Positions 1-14,000 of a DNA stretch of 64,000 nt are shown here, one piece after another (position 1 is the stretch's first letter; each line of letters starts with the position of its first letter). The position numbers and the translations under genes were made by a program. The notes beneath the pieces were generated by a model. That model had not been told where the DNA came from, did no database searches, and saw only the letters and a program-made list of their open reading frames with translations. Origin of the DNA: Prosapia bicincta (taxonomy: Eukaryota > Arthropoda > Insecta > Hemiptera > Cercopidae). The DNA lies in the NCBI GenBank assembly GCA_036971475.1, contig JBAIZL010000001.1, positions 278,711,925 to 278,775,924 on the forward strand. The letters run 5' to 3'.

Positions 1-910
1 AATACTCCTTAGTTAAACACTATTAAAATAGATATAAACATATTCGCGACTTTACTTATAAAGTCAACTTATAATATCTATCTATATATACATATACGTA
101 AATGCAATAATGGTATGAATAAATTCCTTGTTTTCCTTTTTGTCAAATACAGTCTGAATAATAAATCATAAAATGCTACAATTTAAAAAACAAAAAATGT
201 GCAATATCTGCTTACCTATTATCATCTCCATACAGCGGCTGCAAGCATCTTGATGTTTTTTTACATTCACAAAACTTTTAAACTAAACAGTCCGAAAATT
301 CCTACACAACTTAACCCCTCACTCACACTAAACCAAAACACACTCAAAGAACAAAACGCCGTGTACGTACACAAAACTCGAAACTCAACTGAAATTCTAA
401 TTGGAAATATATGAACTGCTCGGTCAACAACTAAGGTCTAGCTAACACAAACAGATACTACATATGAGCAATATCAAAACACTGATACTACTACAGCCTA
501 CGTTTACCTAATGCTTTTTGAAAACATATAAAGAATACTGTAATGTTTAAAATCACAGTTTAAAATTTAAATTTAAAAAAAATGGTTATTGCTAGTGATT
601 TTTGGTAACTCATTAGTAAGAAAATTCATATTAAAATAGAAAAAATATTTTTATATCACGAACATTTAAGAAAAACATATTTAATTTTATTTTGATGTTG
701 AATTGATATGTATGACGCCATAGTCAAGTACATGTGAAGAGATTAATAATTTAAGGATAAAATTAAGGAATAAATTTGAATATATAGTAGTTCGGGAGTG
801 TAATAAAATTAAAAACAAGGTTTAAATGGGTATTGTTTCTATGAAACAGCTCTGTAAATTTGCCCATTATCAGTTACACAAATAAGTAAACTGCTATAAG
901 ACTTGCAAGC
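1..910. other. AT-rich upstream DNA, no gene recognised
   Basis: No coding exon, transposase or long repeat is recognisable here. A 71-codon open frame at 199-414 has no family resemblance and no splice context, so I treat it as chance. No convincing core promoter for ADPGK can be picked out; TATA-like strings are everywhere in this base composition. Confidence 0.5.
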
Positions 911-1026
911 AGAAGACACTGATGAAGATCGCTACATAGCGATCGAAAACGTTCGGTCTCAGTAAGTTTTCACAAATTTACAAATTTAAAGTTCTGATAG
1001 TCATAAACCCTTGTTAAAGTGATTAA
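911..1026 (+). repeat. Short dispersed repeat, family A, with hammerhead-like core
   Basis: About 115 bp shared with an inverted copy at 17980-18095, and a 3'-end-only copy at 6379-6421. The left end has AGACA (914-918), CTGATGA (919-925), one extra A, a perfect 7-bp hairpin (GATCGCT 927-933 with AGCGATC 938-944, loop ACAT), GAAA (945-948), self-complementary AACGTT (948-953), C954, then GGTCT. This order matches a type I hammerhead ribozyme with a palindromic stem III. Stem I here has one mismatch. The shared right end is AAAGTGATTAA. The repeat identity is visible; ribozyme activity is inference. Confidence 0.6.
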
Positions 1027-1692
1027 AAAAACGAATACTATTTTTTTTCTACAAGAAAAATTGCTTAGTTAAACAAAAAAATCAATAATCTTCTAAAAAG
1101 GAAGTATAATGTGTGTGTGTTTTTTTTAATAAAAAGATTGAAACCAGACACACACAGTATCTTCAATTTAATTGATAATCACGTGGGACTTAATAAGATA
1201 CAACTCCTTAGATTTGAGTTAAAATAATTACTTGAAGTATTATACTTTTATCATTCTACTGCATTAATAATTGACTCATTTACCTGGCATCATTAAGAAA
1301 GAAGTATAGAATACATAAGTGAAAACTGAATTATAGTACAAAAATGTGATGTGCACTTTTGATTAATCGAAAAGGAAGACAGCTGATGTTTAGAACATAT
1401 GATTGAGAACATATTTCATACTACATATATACATACAGTAGTTGATTTTCGTTTGTTCCTGTTTTTGTCCTAATGTTAAAGTTCAAGATTTAAAAGCTTA
1501 AGAAGCCCTTTAAGTTTGCGTAATATGAATAATTAAATTATTCATGAAAGAATTATTCTTTGTCTAAATAGTGTTTGTAAAGGCAAATATTTCATTCTGC
1601 AACAATTAACGTACTTATTTCAATATTCTTTTCTCAAATAAGAGGGAAAGTTGTAGTTTAAGTCATTAAATTTATAAAGTGAACAAAAAACA
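1027..1692. other. Immediate upstream region and 5' UTR of ADPGK
   Basis: AT-rich, with no other gene seen. A stop in the ADPGK frame at 1675-1677 (TAA) lies 18 bp before the chosen ATG, so the coding region cannot start further upstream in this exon. The transcription start and any upstream non-coding exon are not determinable from sequence alone. Confidence 0.5.
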
Positions 1693-2021
1693 ATGAGTTC
1701 TGTACAGTTATTGACGCTAGGAACAATATGTTCTATATTTGTTATATTTATGTCATTTTATTTTAAGAGGCCAGAGGACGAATTGAATTTAATATTGTCA
1801 AAAGTTCTGAAAGGTTTGATTGAAATTGAAAATAAGTATCACAGTTATACTCCTAAAGTTGCTGTTGGTTATGGCGCCTGTCATGACTTATTTGTTAATG
1901 GTAAAGATTTCCTAGTTTATGAGAACACCCTAGGTGATCCAATACATTGTGATGAAATAAATTCAGTTGAAGAACTAAAAAAATCATATGCATATTATTT
2001 TCGTCATGGAGCTGCAGCAGA
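1693..2021 (+). CDS. ADPGK: ADPGK coding exon 1 (residues 1-109 and two bases of 110)
   Basis: The ATG at 1693 has A at -3 and an in-frame stop 18 bp upstream, so it is the natural start. Residues about 5-24 are a hydrophobic run (LLTLGTICSIFVIFMSFYF), fitting a signal peptide or signal anchor. Downstream come VAVGYGACHDLFVNG and the family-typical HGAAAE. The donor is AGA|GTAAGA at 2022. Reading through the donor gives a stop at once, which supports the exon end. Confidence 0.93.
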
Positions 2022-5000
2022 GTAAGAATCTGTTACAATTAGTACATTTTATAGAATAATAATATTTAAAAGAAAACTACAAAGTTCACTTAATATCAAA
2101 CCTCCCTGTTATTTTAGATGTGAGAAAGTAGACTTTTCTTATTTATTGGTCAAGTCTTGTTGTAATTGTTTGAGACAGCTATCCATTTAGTCAGATGTGA
2201 ATAGTAAAATTATACTGTATCACTGAAATAACATCTAACTGCTGAAGTAATAGGTTATTTTTTATTACGGCGGCCCCACTCCATATTTTGGGTGGATATC
2301 GTACCTTTTCGTGCTTTTGAACAATAATCAAAAATATGGAGTGGGGCCGCCGTAATAAAAAATAACCCTCTTTTTAATGTGTAGAACCCGAATATCCACT
2401 TTTCTTTTTGCGAAAATACGGAAAGTTACTTTTTTCACATTTTAAATGTTAGGTTGTAATGGCACTTTTAGCTTGAACGAATCTTATTGATATTGTTTAA
2501 TTTTTTTTTTTATTACTCATTTTAATATGTAGAACATTGATATTAACTTTTTTGTGTGGAAAATACAAAAAGTTAATTTTTCTGCACATTTTTAATGTTA
2601 GTCTGTCATAGCATGTATAGCGTTAACCGGCCGCACGGTAGCTACAGAGCACTGCACTACGTCAAAGTTAGTTCATTTTAATACTAAACTTAAAATCTAA
2701 ATATTTAACTTTTGGTTATTATTTTATACATGACTATATATCTACATTAAAATATACCTACAAAGTAACCAGTCAGGATATATTTGGTTATAATTTTATT
2801 CAACTTTACTATCTACCTTTACTAAAATACACCTACGAAGTATTCATTCAGGATATATTTGGTTATAATTTTATTCAACTTAAAATATACCTATAAAGTA
2901 TCCAGTCAGGTAGATTTGGTTGTAATTTTCTGCATCGGCAGTATGTCTAAATATTTACCAAAATTACAACCAAATCCATCCTGACTGAATACTTCGTAGG
3001 TATACTTTAATACAGGTAGATAGTAATGTCGAATAAAATTATTACCAAATCTATCTTGACTTGATACTTCATAGGTATATTTTAATGTAGGTATATAGTT
3101 ATGTTGGTTAAAATTACAAATCTAGACGTATTGCAGTGCGCTAGAGCTACTGACCGCCCAGTTCACGCTATAGGCCTTCGTGCCTCTACAACCTAACATT
3201 TTTAAAATGTGAAAAAGTAACTTTCCGTATTTTCCGCGGAAAAAAAGTTGATATTCGTGTTCTACACATTGAAACGAGTAATTTAAAAACAAAAAGGAAT
3301 TTTTTAAACAAACGTCATTAAGACTATTTTTACCTAAAAATTCTATTGGTAATTGTGAGAATTACCGGCCATCTACGATAAATTGGGAAATTGTTCTAAA
3401 CCACCAAATAGGATGATATGAACAAAATTTTTTTTAAATTTTCCTTGGAAAGTAATTTTTTTTCAATTTAAAGTTGGCTAAAAAATTTAATGTGTAGCAT
3501 TAAGTTGTGCATTGGTCGCAGAGTGATACAGTGACATCACGCGTACCTTACGTGTGTAGATATTTGAGAAACAAGATTTGGCTTAACTTTTATTGTTTTT
3601 GCATACATATATTTAAAGTCTCCAGTTAGGATAAATTTGGTTATAATTTTATAAATGACCTAAATGGTTAAATGCATAAAATTAGAATCAAATCTATCCT
3701 GACAAAGTACTTAATAGGTATATTTTAATGTAGATATATAAAATTAACCTTCCTGGGCAATAAAAAAAACAATATTTATCAATATAGCTTCAGGACATGT
3801 TTTTGATTTATAAAGTTTAGATTGCTAAAACACCAACTACAGTTGTGACATCGCTGTATCATTCCGCGGCCCATTTACAACTTATTCTTCCGCATTGAAT
3901 TTTATACCCTACTTTAAATTGAAAAAATAACTTTCCGAGGACAATAAAAAAAATTCTTGTGCATATCGTCCTATTTAGCGGTTTTGAACAATTTTGGAAA
4001 ATATCGTAGGTGGACAGTTATTCTCACAATTACCATAGTAATAAATATGCAAGATTAGTTTTTAAGTGTCATTCTTAAAGAAATGAGTTATCCTGGGTGT
4101 TAAAAAAAAGAAAGTTAAACATTTCTACTTTATACTCTTGTATGAAATTTACAATTACATTGATATTTATTGATAAATGTTATATGAAAAGTAACTAAAT
4201 TAGAAATATATTTTTTTTACAAGTATTTGATATGATCACCATTTGGAAATAGCTTGTATGTAAGTGATAGTTATGTTGTTAAATTTTTTTTATCAGTACT
4301 TCAAATTATAAGACATCAGCCTGAATTCTATTTCTCAAGTTAGTTGACACCCATGACACTTAGACACGCAATGATCTATAAACCAGAAAGAAAAAAAGTG
4401 TGTCACATCAAATTGCTTTAGGTGATCTAGGCAAAAAAACCTATCATCTGGTCCCTTGTGATCAATCCAGTGTTTGTGATATAACAATTTAACCAATCAC
4501 AGAAGACTTGTACCTCCATAGAGGTGGACAATCTTGTTTGCAAATTACATTTTTTTCTGATTCATGTTATTGAAGAGGAAGTCATAGTTGAAACATCAAA
4601 ATAAAAAATTCAATTTCATATACTGCGGTTAATGTGATGTATAAACAAAGTGATTTCTGACATTCAGATAATCATGTAATGAGTGTTTTTCAGCAAAATA
4701 TTGATTGTTTTCTGAAATCAACATACTAAGAAAATCATTTTATGCTTGATAGTTATTTCTTTGCTTGGTTGGCAAAAGAATTATTAGTTGCTATTTCATG
4801 GAGCTTGTAACAGTTATAAATGATATAGACTCAGGTGTATGTATTTCCTTAAAACCCTACAAATAAATATGACAAATTGCTGATTCAATATTATGTTGCT
4901 ATTTTTTGAAGTAAAAACAGTTATTTTATAAATTGAGGTGAATGAATATTCTTACCATGAAGGCCATAGCATATAAATTCCATATTCAATACACAATAAT

Positions 5001-8000
5001 TTATTATATTAATATTTGTTGATTTCATCTTCACGTGAGCTACTAGTTATCACTAAACACATATAAATGTTTATAAACTTGCCTATAGTAGGACTAATGT
5101 TTGTTGAGGACGGCCGTTTCAGGAGATGTGTCCCTTTGTCAACTCAGACCGTAACTCAAGTCTGAGACCGGAGTTACGGTCTGAGTTGACAAAGGGACAC
5201 ATCTCCCGAAACGGCCGTCCTCAACACACATAAGTAAGTGCTACTATAGGCAAGTTTATAAACATTTAAAAGTGTTTATTATATTACTAACTGGTTTATA
5301 GGAAAAGTGAGGACAAAGTAATAATTGCTATTAAAAGTATTTAGCTTAATCTTTTTTTGGTGAAAAATCATTTGAGACTGTTATCTCCTATAACATAGTT
5401 CTTATTAAGGTTTAGTAGTTTAAATAATATTATTACTAAAAAAAACTTAAACATATATTAGTATGTTTCACTTACCTATGGTTTCCACTAATTTTTTTGA
5501 TTATTGAGGACAGCCATTTCAGCGGATGTGTTATATTGTCAGCTTAGAGTTGTCGGCAAGTGTAATATGCTAATATGTGTTCAAGTGTTTTAGTGAAAAA
5601 CTAGTAGTTCAATTGAAGATGGAACCAAATAATATTTCGATTATTAATACAGTTTTTAATAAAAGAATAAAGAAAAATAAACTCCATATCACAAACTGTT
5701 TAGTTTATTATGTCATTCCATAAATATCATAAATAGAGGGCAGGTCAAGTTCATATACAAGACCCTGCTCTTATGATGCCATGATCCTCTATATCCTCCA
5801 CCAGGGGATTTTCAAAATTTCTTTCACTAATGGAGTATAATTTGAACCTGAAATCAAATGTTTATGATGGTGCTTTGTTCAGTAGAAACTTTTGACCTGA
5901 AAAAGATAGAGACACCTCTGGTAATTTATAATAGATACTATCTAGTAAATTAAAAATATAATAAGGTGTATATACTTTTTTTTTGTAACAAACAAATGTT
6001 TACCATTTTCATGACTGTAAACTAAAGTTAAACCACTAAGTAAAATTTCAGCAGATTTCACACCAGGTCAATATGTGTTAACTACCAAGAACATAAGTCC
6101 AATGCACTGAACTAGTGTGAAATGCAGTTGCTGAAAAATTGGAATAAGTTATTAGTTTAGATGAAGTTTTTAATCATAAAAATACTGAATAATAATAAAC
6201 CACTAACTATTTGACATAACTATTATGTTATGTCAGATATTTAACATAATAATAAACTAAGATAGTTAACCATAGCCTTTGAATTATAAAAAATTAATAA
6301 AATTTCTAAACATATTGTTTTATTTATATAATTTTTTAGTATTCACTTTTGGTGAAATTTTTGTTTGAACTTAGAAGTATTACTAAGTTTGGATAGTCAT
6401 AAACTAAGTAAAAGTGATTAAAATGTTATTCACTTGAAAATCTTTACTTTAATTGATAAACACAAGACTGGTATTGTACAACATAATGTATGATAGAGTT
6501 AATCATTGCAGAAATGTGAAATAACTACTAAATACCAAATATTACTAAACTACATACAATTCAGAACAAGTTAATAATTTATTGCTTCTGAAAAAATATT
6601 GCTGATTTTAGTTGCAAAAGTTTTAAATGGTGTTCCTTGACATTATGCATCCACTTAAATATGAAAATTTTGGCTTATCATATCTGATTATTGCCCAAAA
6701 CAATTCATTACAGTATTTAAGAGAAAAAATTTTCTCACAATTCATTAAACACATGGGAGATGCTGGCAAGGAGAGCCTTGTTAAGCTTATAAACCTGCCA
6801 TTTTTCCTGGTAGAAATGGATAACTAATATTGCTTCTTAGCTCAGTCTCCAAAATGGCAAAATTTATGGTTAAATTTAAACTTAATCATCGATCAACAAT
6901 CAATCAAGTTGTCAAGAATGGAACTGGTTAAGAACCAATTAAAAATGGATGTTACTGCAAGCTGACTGCACCAACTGTTATAATACATTTCAAATCTACA
7001 TTTGACAAAGCCTGAGAGATTCACTCCTACAGAAGGGGAAGGGAAATAGGTTTAAGTTAATATGAAATTTCATGTCATAATTCTTTATTCAAACAGAATT
7101 AAAAACACAGCCTCCTAGCAAAAACAAAAGAAATAAGCTGACCATGGACAAACAACCCTAGGGAGCTGTCTTCTGTTTAACCCAACCATAGATGACATAA
7201 TATTATCAATCAAAAGGTTGTATAGTTTTTTTGTGTGACTTATAAAATATAAATCTTATTCTGTACTAGACTTATCTCAAGTAGTGATGGTCGATATTTT
7301 CTGTCACGGTCGCATATCACTGATACTCATTTGTCGCTGGTGGTTCCAGTGAAAAATATGGAAAATACCATTTCCAGTGACAATGGATTGATCAGAAGTT
7401 GCAGCTGTTGTGATTGGGAAATAAGTTGCAATCACTGGATGAAACGGCTGTTATTGGTTGATTTGTCACTGTCATTGGATAAAACTGCTCTAATTGGTTG
7501 ATTTGTCACTGTCACTGGCTCGGGTCTCACCGCTCGGCTCATGGACCTGATAATTGTGCAGTGCCATTGACTTCAGGGAAGAGGAATGGTTGCCTCTATT
7601 GTGATTGGGCAAAATGTTGCTGTTGCGACTGACCCAATAGTTACTGCTATTTTACCTCGACTGTCATTGGTTGATTTGTCATTGTCACTGGTTCTATTTA
7701 TTTACGTTGTGTGTGGGTGGTTAATTTGTGTCAGGTTTCAGATAGTAACAATGTTGTGTACAGTAGATGCTATTTGGCGCTCTGTTGTTTGTTCTTAATT
7801 TTGTAGGAGTTAATTTTTAAATAAAATGAGCCAAAATAAAGCGAAGTATGGAATTATTTCACCAGTGTGGTATGCCTGCCTGTTATTAGTACATACAGAG
7901 CAGTCTCAGTATCCCTTGTCACCGGTACTGAAGTCACCAGCAAAAGTCACTAATATGAACCTGACGATGTCACTAAAATCACCGATCCCTTAAAGTCACT

Positions 8001-11000
8001 GTATCGACCATCCCTAATCTCAAGCCATCTGTCAATAGCAACTGAAAAAATGTTTCTTCATGAACACATGATCAAATTGTAGTAAGTCCTGAAAAAAGGT
8101 GCTTAACATTTTTCTGGGAGAAAATGAGGTTATACTTAGGATGACCTACCACAAAACCTACATTAAGTTAACCATGGACCAAAACTACAGTATAATATGT
8201 CTTTCAAAGTAACAAGAATCTGGAGAAGCTGATATTATTCAACACAATGCTTTATGATTCATAACAGGAGGAGCTGTACTCGAGTTTTACATCTCCAATA
8301 TGTTCCATAGAGGTGTAAAGTAATATTAAATTCTTTGAAGTCCAAAGGCATCAAATTCACACTTATAGACATAGTCACTTGGAACATCCACAAGCCAGTA
8401 GGTTCTAGACTGAAGACTCAAGTAAATACTGTACAATATGCTGAATTATTGAAGGCTAAGTTCAGCATAGAAAAGAGTGCATTGAAGGGTTTTCTACTTC
8501 ATCAAACCATTTTATGAATGGCTGTAAAGAAATCAGTGCTCAACAAAGCATACAACGGGCAAATACAAGATCAGGATACTACCATGGCAACTGTCGACAA
8601 ACTAATAAAGAGGAGTGGCTCAATGTTTATACAGATTCAATTTGAAAAATTTTGGAATAGGAGTGAAAATTTTCAATAGTCAAATTCCACACCAACAACA
8701 CTGTTGGCAACATGACTAAAACTCGGCTGAGAAAATTAGAAACCTCAGAAGCCAGGCCAGTTATCTTTGAGTGGTTTTCCACTCAGGTCTATTGCTAGAA
8801 ATGGTCTGAATGTGACAGAGTCAGATCTGCTACCTTGTCTTAATTGTAGATCCTATATAGATATTTACTTAATATTTTCTACACGTAACATGACATGATA
8901 ATTGGTTTTTAAACTTAAATGGTTAAAATCCAAATGTCAAAATAGGTTGGAGGAAGAGGAAATTGATGGTTTTACCTAATAAGGTGGGTGCTAACAATGG
9001 TGGGAATATAATGTCTGAATTGTCATTACTAAATATTGTAGATTTCATGTGCTCAGAAGAAGGTTAAGATCTATCTAAGTTATCTTTTTTTGCTGTGTAA
9101 TTGCTGGAAGTGAAGGTGTGTCTTGTATTTTTTATATCAAACTCCAAACAGGTGTGTTGTTGCAACAAGTAATGAGAAACTTGCTGCTCAAAGTGACATC
9201 TTTCTTCATTAGAGTAGTGGTTCGTACGGGTTGTTACAAACCTCTCAAAGGGTATTGTCACTTATAGACTTGATGCATGAAATTAAGTCTGATTTTGAGT
9301 TGGAACATGTTGAGTCTCAGCTAGCCAGAGCCAAACATCAAAAATGGAGCCGGGGCAGAAAGTTACGGTAGTCTCAGGAAACCACCGATCATTGAATTTA
9401 TTAATGCAGATTACCAACTTTTGGATAATCTGCTTTTCTGGTAATCACCAGCTGTTTGTGAGGACTTGTGTTAAATTATTGATATTGTTTCAAGTGTCAG
9501 TGGTTTTGATACATTTGCTGTTCATGACAAAAACTGTGCAGTCATTATCAACTGTGGGGCCAATCATCCAGCATAGGAACAACTCCACTTGCAGTTTGTG
9601 TCCCAGTTTCTATACAGGCCAAACAGGAAGGTTATTTTACACATATACAAAAACTTACAAGCACTACAAAGAAAAACATTTAAATTTCTAAACATCTCAT
9701 ATTCACAAGCCGTAATCACAGAAAAATCAGGTCTACAAATTCTACATAAACTAAATAAAAATACCCAATTTTTTGGGTATTTCACACAACTGAATAGTGT
9801 GAAATATACAAACATTTTATGGTACATCCAACGCACGTACTCAGTACCGAATTATAATTAAATTATTATAAATGTTTTGACGTAATCCCCAAATAACCCT
9901 TCCCTAACTCACCCCAAATTTACCAAACTTACTCCCTTACTTATAATTACTGCTTATTTCTTGTTTTCTCACATTCTCTTTGAATTCCTTTGATTATATG
10001 TTCTTTCTTTTGGTGTCTTGCCTCCTACTCTCATCTCACACATTCCCCCCTGCCAATCTTTTCTTCCTTTATTTATATCTCTATACCAGTTAGTTTTTAT
10101 ATTGAATTTTCTTCTCTAATTTAACATTTACTAGTTTATGTTTTTGCAAGTTCTTTAAAATTCTCCTATATGTCTTTAAAAAAATTATTTCATTTAAAAT
10201 TCCATTTAAACAGCTACTACAGCTTCTCCCTTTCATGTTCAAAGTGTCTGATCAAATAGTAAGCTCACATAGTAATAACACTACGAACCCACTGTTCTAA
10301 GATGAGTTTTTGTGTAAAATTAAGGCTTTTGACACTTTGTAGTTAGGCCGTTATCGGTTACAATCTCCTTCAAATTCTGATCCTTCCTTCTGTAACATTT
10401 CCTAATCCAGAAACAACAAACATTTTCTAACAGAAACAAAGAATTTTTTTAGCATTTTTATAATAAGAAAAAAAATATTGAAATGGAATAAAGTGTAGTG
10501 TTGTATTAAAGACATATTGGCTTGAAGTATATACTTTTCATTTATAGAATAGATGATGTATTTTTTAAAAAATTCAATCATTCATTTAATTTTTTTTTCA
10601 GGAGATACATTTCAAATTCAACCTTATTTGATGAACTTGTTATGTATGCAAATGACATCAGTTCGTCCCATTATTCACTAGGTGGTAATGCTCCTACAAT
10701 GGCTCTGCGTTTAAACCAAGAGGGGTGTGAAGTTGTGTTAGCTGCAACATTAACAGCTAGATTGAAACGGTCTTTACCATCAAGTCTCAAAGGTATTGCA
10801 AAATATTTGTGACTATTGATGTGGGTTGTGTAATCAACATCTAGATATAGTTTTTTAAAGTTGCTTGTTGTAATCATCTTTAATTCACTGATTAAACTCA
10901 TGAGTAATTATTGCATAACTACGTGAATATTTTGACTGGAGGGTATGACTACGTATGTTACTTGCTGATGCTTTTTGACTGGAGGGTCAGCTGTAAATGA

Positions 11001-14000
11001 AATGATTGTTTTAAAACGTGTCAGCAAATACTTTCTAAAGTTCACTTAGGTATGCAATAATTACTGATAGTTTTTGGTTTTTAAGGCAAAAACAAAAGTT
11101 ATTCATATAACAATTATAATTTAAGTTTAAGAAAATTTATAAGGAAATCAATATTAAATAAGCACTCTACTAACTTGTCATATGTCCTTAAAAAAAGCTT
11201 TACCACTAATAAGTAATTAATGTATGTGTGTGCATGGCGTTTGTAATTAAGTAGAAAGTTTGTTAGCAAACAGATTTTAAAACTGTTAAATAAAAGTTAT
11301 AATAGGATAATTTTTTATAAAAATTCATAAATTTAGAAAATGTTGGCAGTGAAGGCTAGGAGGGAGTGATAGAATATTTAACAAAAATTTCAAATATGAA
11401 ATGTAGGAAAAGTTAAAGAATTGGATTTGGATTTCTTGATTTTATAAAGTTAGGGGTAAAGAAGCATAGGAGTTTGAACTGGGAGCTGAAAAGAACAGCA
11501 AGTTTTAAAGTAAGAATGAACATGAGTGGGTGGTAGGTCAAATTCTGAGTCAGAGGATTTGAGTTTTGCATTGAAGTTCTAATGAGATAAGTAGGTTTTT
11601 AATTGAAATATAAAACAAATTTTGTTTTAAAAAAGGCATATCCAAGAAAAGTTTTGGTTTAATAATTTGTTATTTAGTTTTGCTTGACATAGATTCGAAA
11701 GAATTGTGTAAATCCAGGGGTTTCAGCACTATCACAATTGATCCTAAGACCAGATCATCCGAAAAAAAGTGTCCAAAAGTATATTCAAAGGACGTACAAG
11801 AGCCACAACACTCCAGAATCATTAGACTTCAGCAAATCTAGCAATTAATTTTTCTTAAGAACACCTAATTGGTGTTGAGAAAATTACTTAATGTTTTTTT
11901 TATCATAACGTATCAGTCATTATTATTTTCTATTGTAAAAAAGGAAATTTTCTAGTAAAAAAAATGTAACATAAATAGTCTGTAACTCTTGTGTGAGATA
12001 ATTGATAGACTGAGGAGGTTTAGTTTATTTTGTTTTAACTTTTTGGTTGGTAATTATGAAGAGTTAGGTAAGGATAAATACAGTAGGAAATACATTGTGA
12101 AAATTTTCCTACAACAAAATTTAATAAATTTTGACATCGACTTCATCTTTATCATCACCACTGAAGTACATTAGAAAACATTTATGGTCACTACCTGGAA
12201 ATGCATGCAGCTAAGAATACTTTGGCTAGAGTACATCTAAAAACTGTCAATATAACCATGGAATTTAAAAAAGCATTTACAACAAATCAAAAGGATAAAT
12301 AATGAAGGTAAGTGCTTAGCTAATGAAAATAAAGGTCATATTCATTTGGGAGCTGCAACCCCTTCATTTGGTGTGGATTTGTTCGGTAAACAGAGTTACA
12401 ACACCAATGATTTCCAGTCATAAGTCCAATCAAACATTCCCAAATTGACATGTGAATAGAAGGGCGTTTATGATCGCCTAATGCAACTGATAAACGACAG
12501 AGTAGCTGGGAACTTTCTTCTTGGATGTACCAGGAGGAACTGGGAAAGCATTTCTTATCAGATTGATTTTGTCAACGGTTTGTTAAAAAAATGGCATATC
12601 ACAAGTTGTTGCTTTATCGAGAATGGCTGCGTTATTGTTACCAGATGGAAGGATTGCTCATTCAGTTCTACAGTTGGAATCGAACATGAAATTCACGAGA
12701 CTCCTATGTAGAATACTTCCAAAGAATCTGACATGGGAAAAGCATTACAAAAATGTAAATTCATTGTTTGAGATGAATGTGTGACGACAAATAAAAAAAT
12801 CACTTGAAGCACTTGATTGATCGTTGTGGGAAACGTTTAACCATTCGGGATACATTGATATTGGTCGCTAGAGATTTTAGACAAGCATTACCTGTAATTT
12901 CTCGATTGACACCAGTGATGAAATAATGCTTGGTTGAAATATTTGTCTTGACTCATACGTATATTGCAGTTGACTATGTATATGCATGTCCAGCTGTAGA
13001 TCTATCAATCAACCGAGGTATTCTAAAGACAGTTACTGAATGTTGAGAATGAACAGCTGATAATTTTTGTAATTTAGTTACATCTAAAGAAGAACTTATC
13101 GAAAAAGTATTTCCTAATATTCAAATTAATTATAGGAATAAAGATGTCTATCAACTCAATAATGTTATTCAATCCAGCATTGAATTTCACCAAACACTGC
13201 TTTAACAAAATACTTTGTTATTATTCCATCTTTAATTTGTGTGTTAGCCAACCGAATCCAGTTGACAACATCTAGAATTTTTACAGATCTTTCCAAATCA
13301 TAAAAGCTATCAGCTTATTCTATATCTAAAATCAAAGATTGCTTTTTATAGTGGCTGTAGTACAATTTTAAAGAATAAATAATACCCATAAGCTACAGTA
13401 TCATTGTAGCATTAGGTAGGAACCAGCCCAGGTACGTATTCAAAAGTGTTATTTGTGAGTGGCTGGTGGCCTTTTCCAGAAAAAGAATAACCTTTTGTTT
13501 TTCATTTTACATTTTAGCATTGGGCCTGTTTAACCGTACTTCCATTGTAACAGCAATCTTACAAATCTTTCTATTATTTCACCAAATCATCAGTAAATTT
13601 GTAATTTGTGAACACGAAGTGTTCAGCTATGAACAGGTAAACAGATTGCGGTTTTCTTGTTAAGGCTAAAAGACTGTAAAAACATCCGGATCTTGTTTCT
13701 AGAAACTAAGAATAATTTAATCATTCTTTGATCATGCACTCTCTCTCATTCCATCTTTCTGTCCCTTTTTGTTAGAAATTACCACAAAGAGACAGGCCTT
13801 TTAAATCGTGCATTATACACGTCCTTATTGACAAATTCCACAAATTTTTCTTTTCCTGTTTCCGAGCCGAGCAAATTGTGCATATACAAAGTGCATTGTG
13901 CATTATACAACAATAATGCCTATTCTAACGGTATTGGGAGCAAGAAAATTTTCCATAAGATTCCGCCTTTTTAACATTCCTTTTTAAACAAGCTTTACTA

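Larger units (their letters stand above)
2022..10601 (+). other. ADPGK: ADPGK intron 1 (8,580 bp)
   Basis: GT at 2022 and AG at 10600-10601 behind a long T-rich tract. It contains fold-back elements, a LINE/hAT nest and a GIY-YIG remnant, each listed separately. The stretches 4046-5063, 5269-6378, 8851-9343 and 9862-10590 show nothing recognisable beyond AT-rich or CT-rich DNA; 9880-10110 is notably CT-rich and may be the 3' UTR of the GIY-YIG element. Confidence 0.85.

Noticed and set aside
199..414. 71-codon open frame upstream of ADPGK
   Set aside because: No family resemblance, AT-driven composition, no splice or start context; likely chance.
9064..9261. 65-codon minus-strand frame
   Set aside because: No recognisable domain, and it lies between two decayed retroelements.
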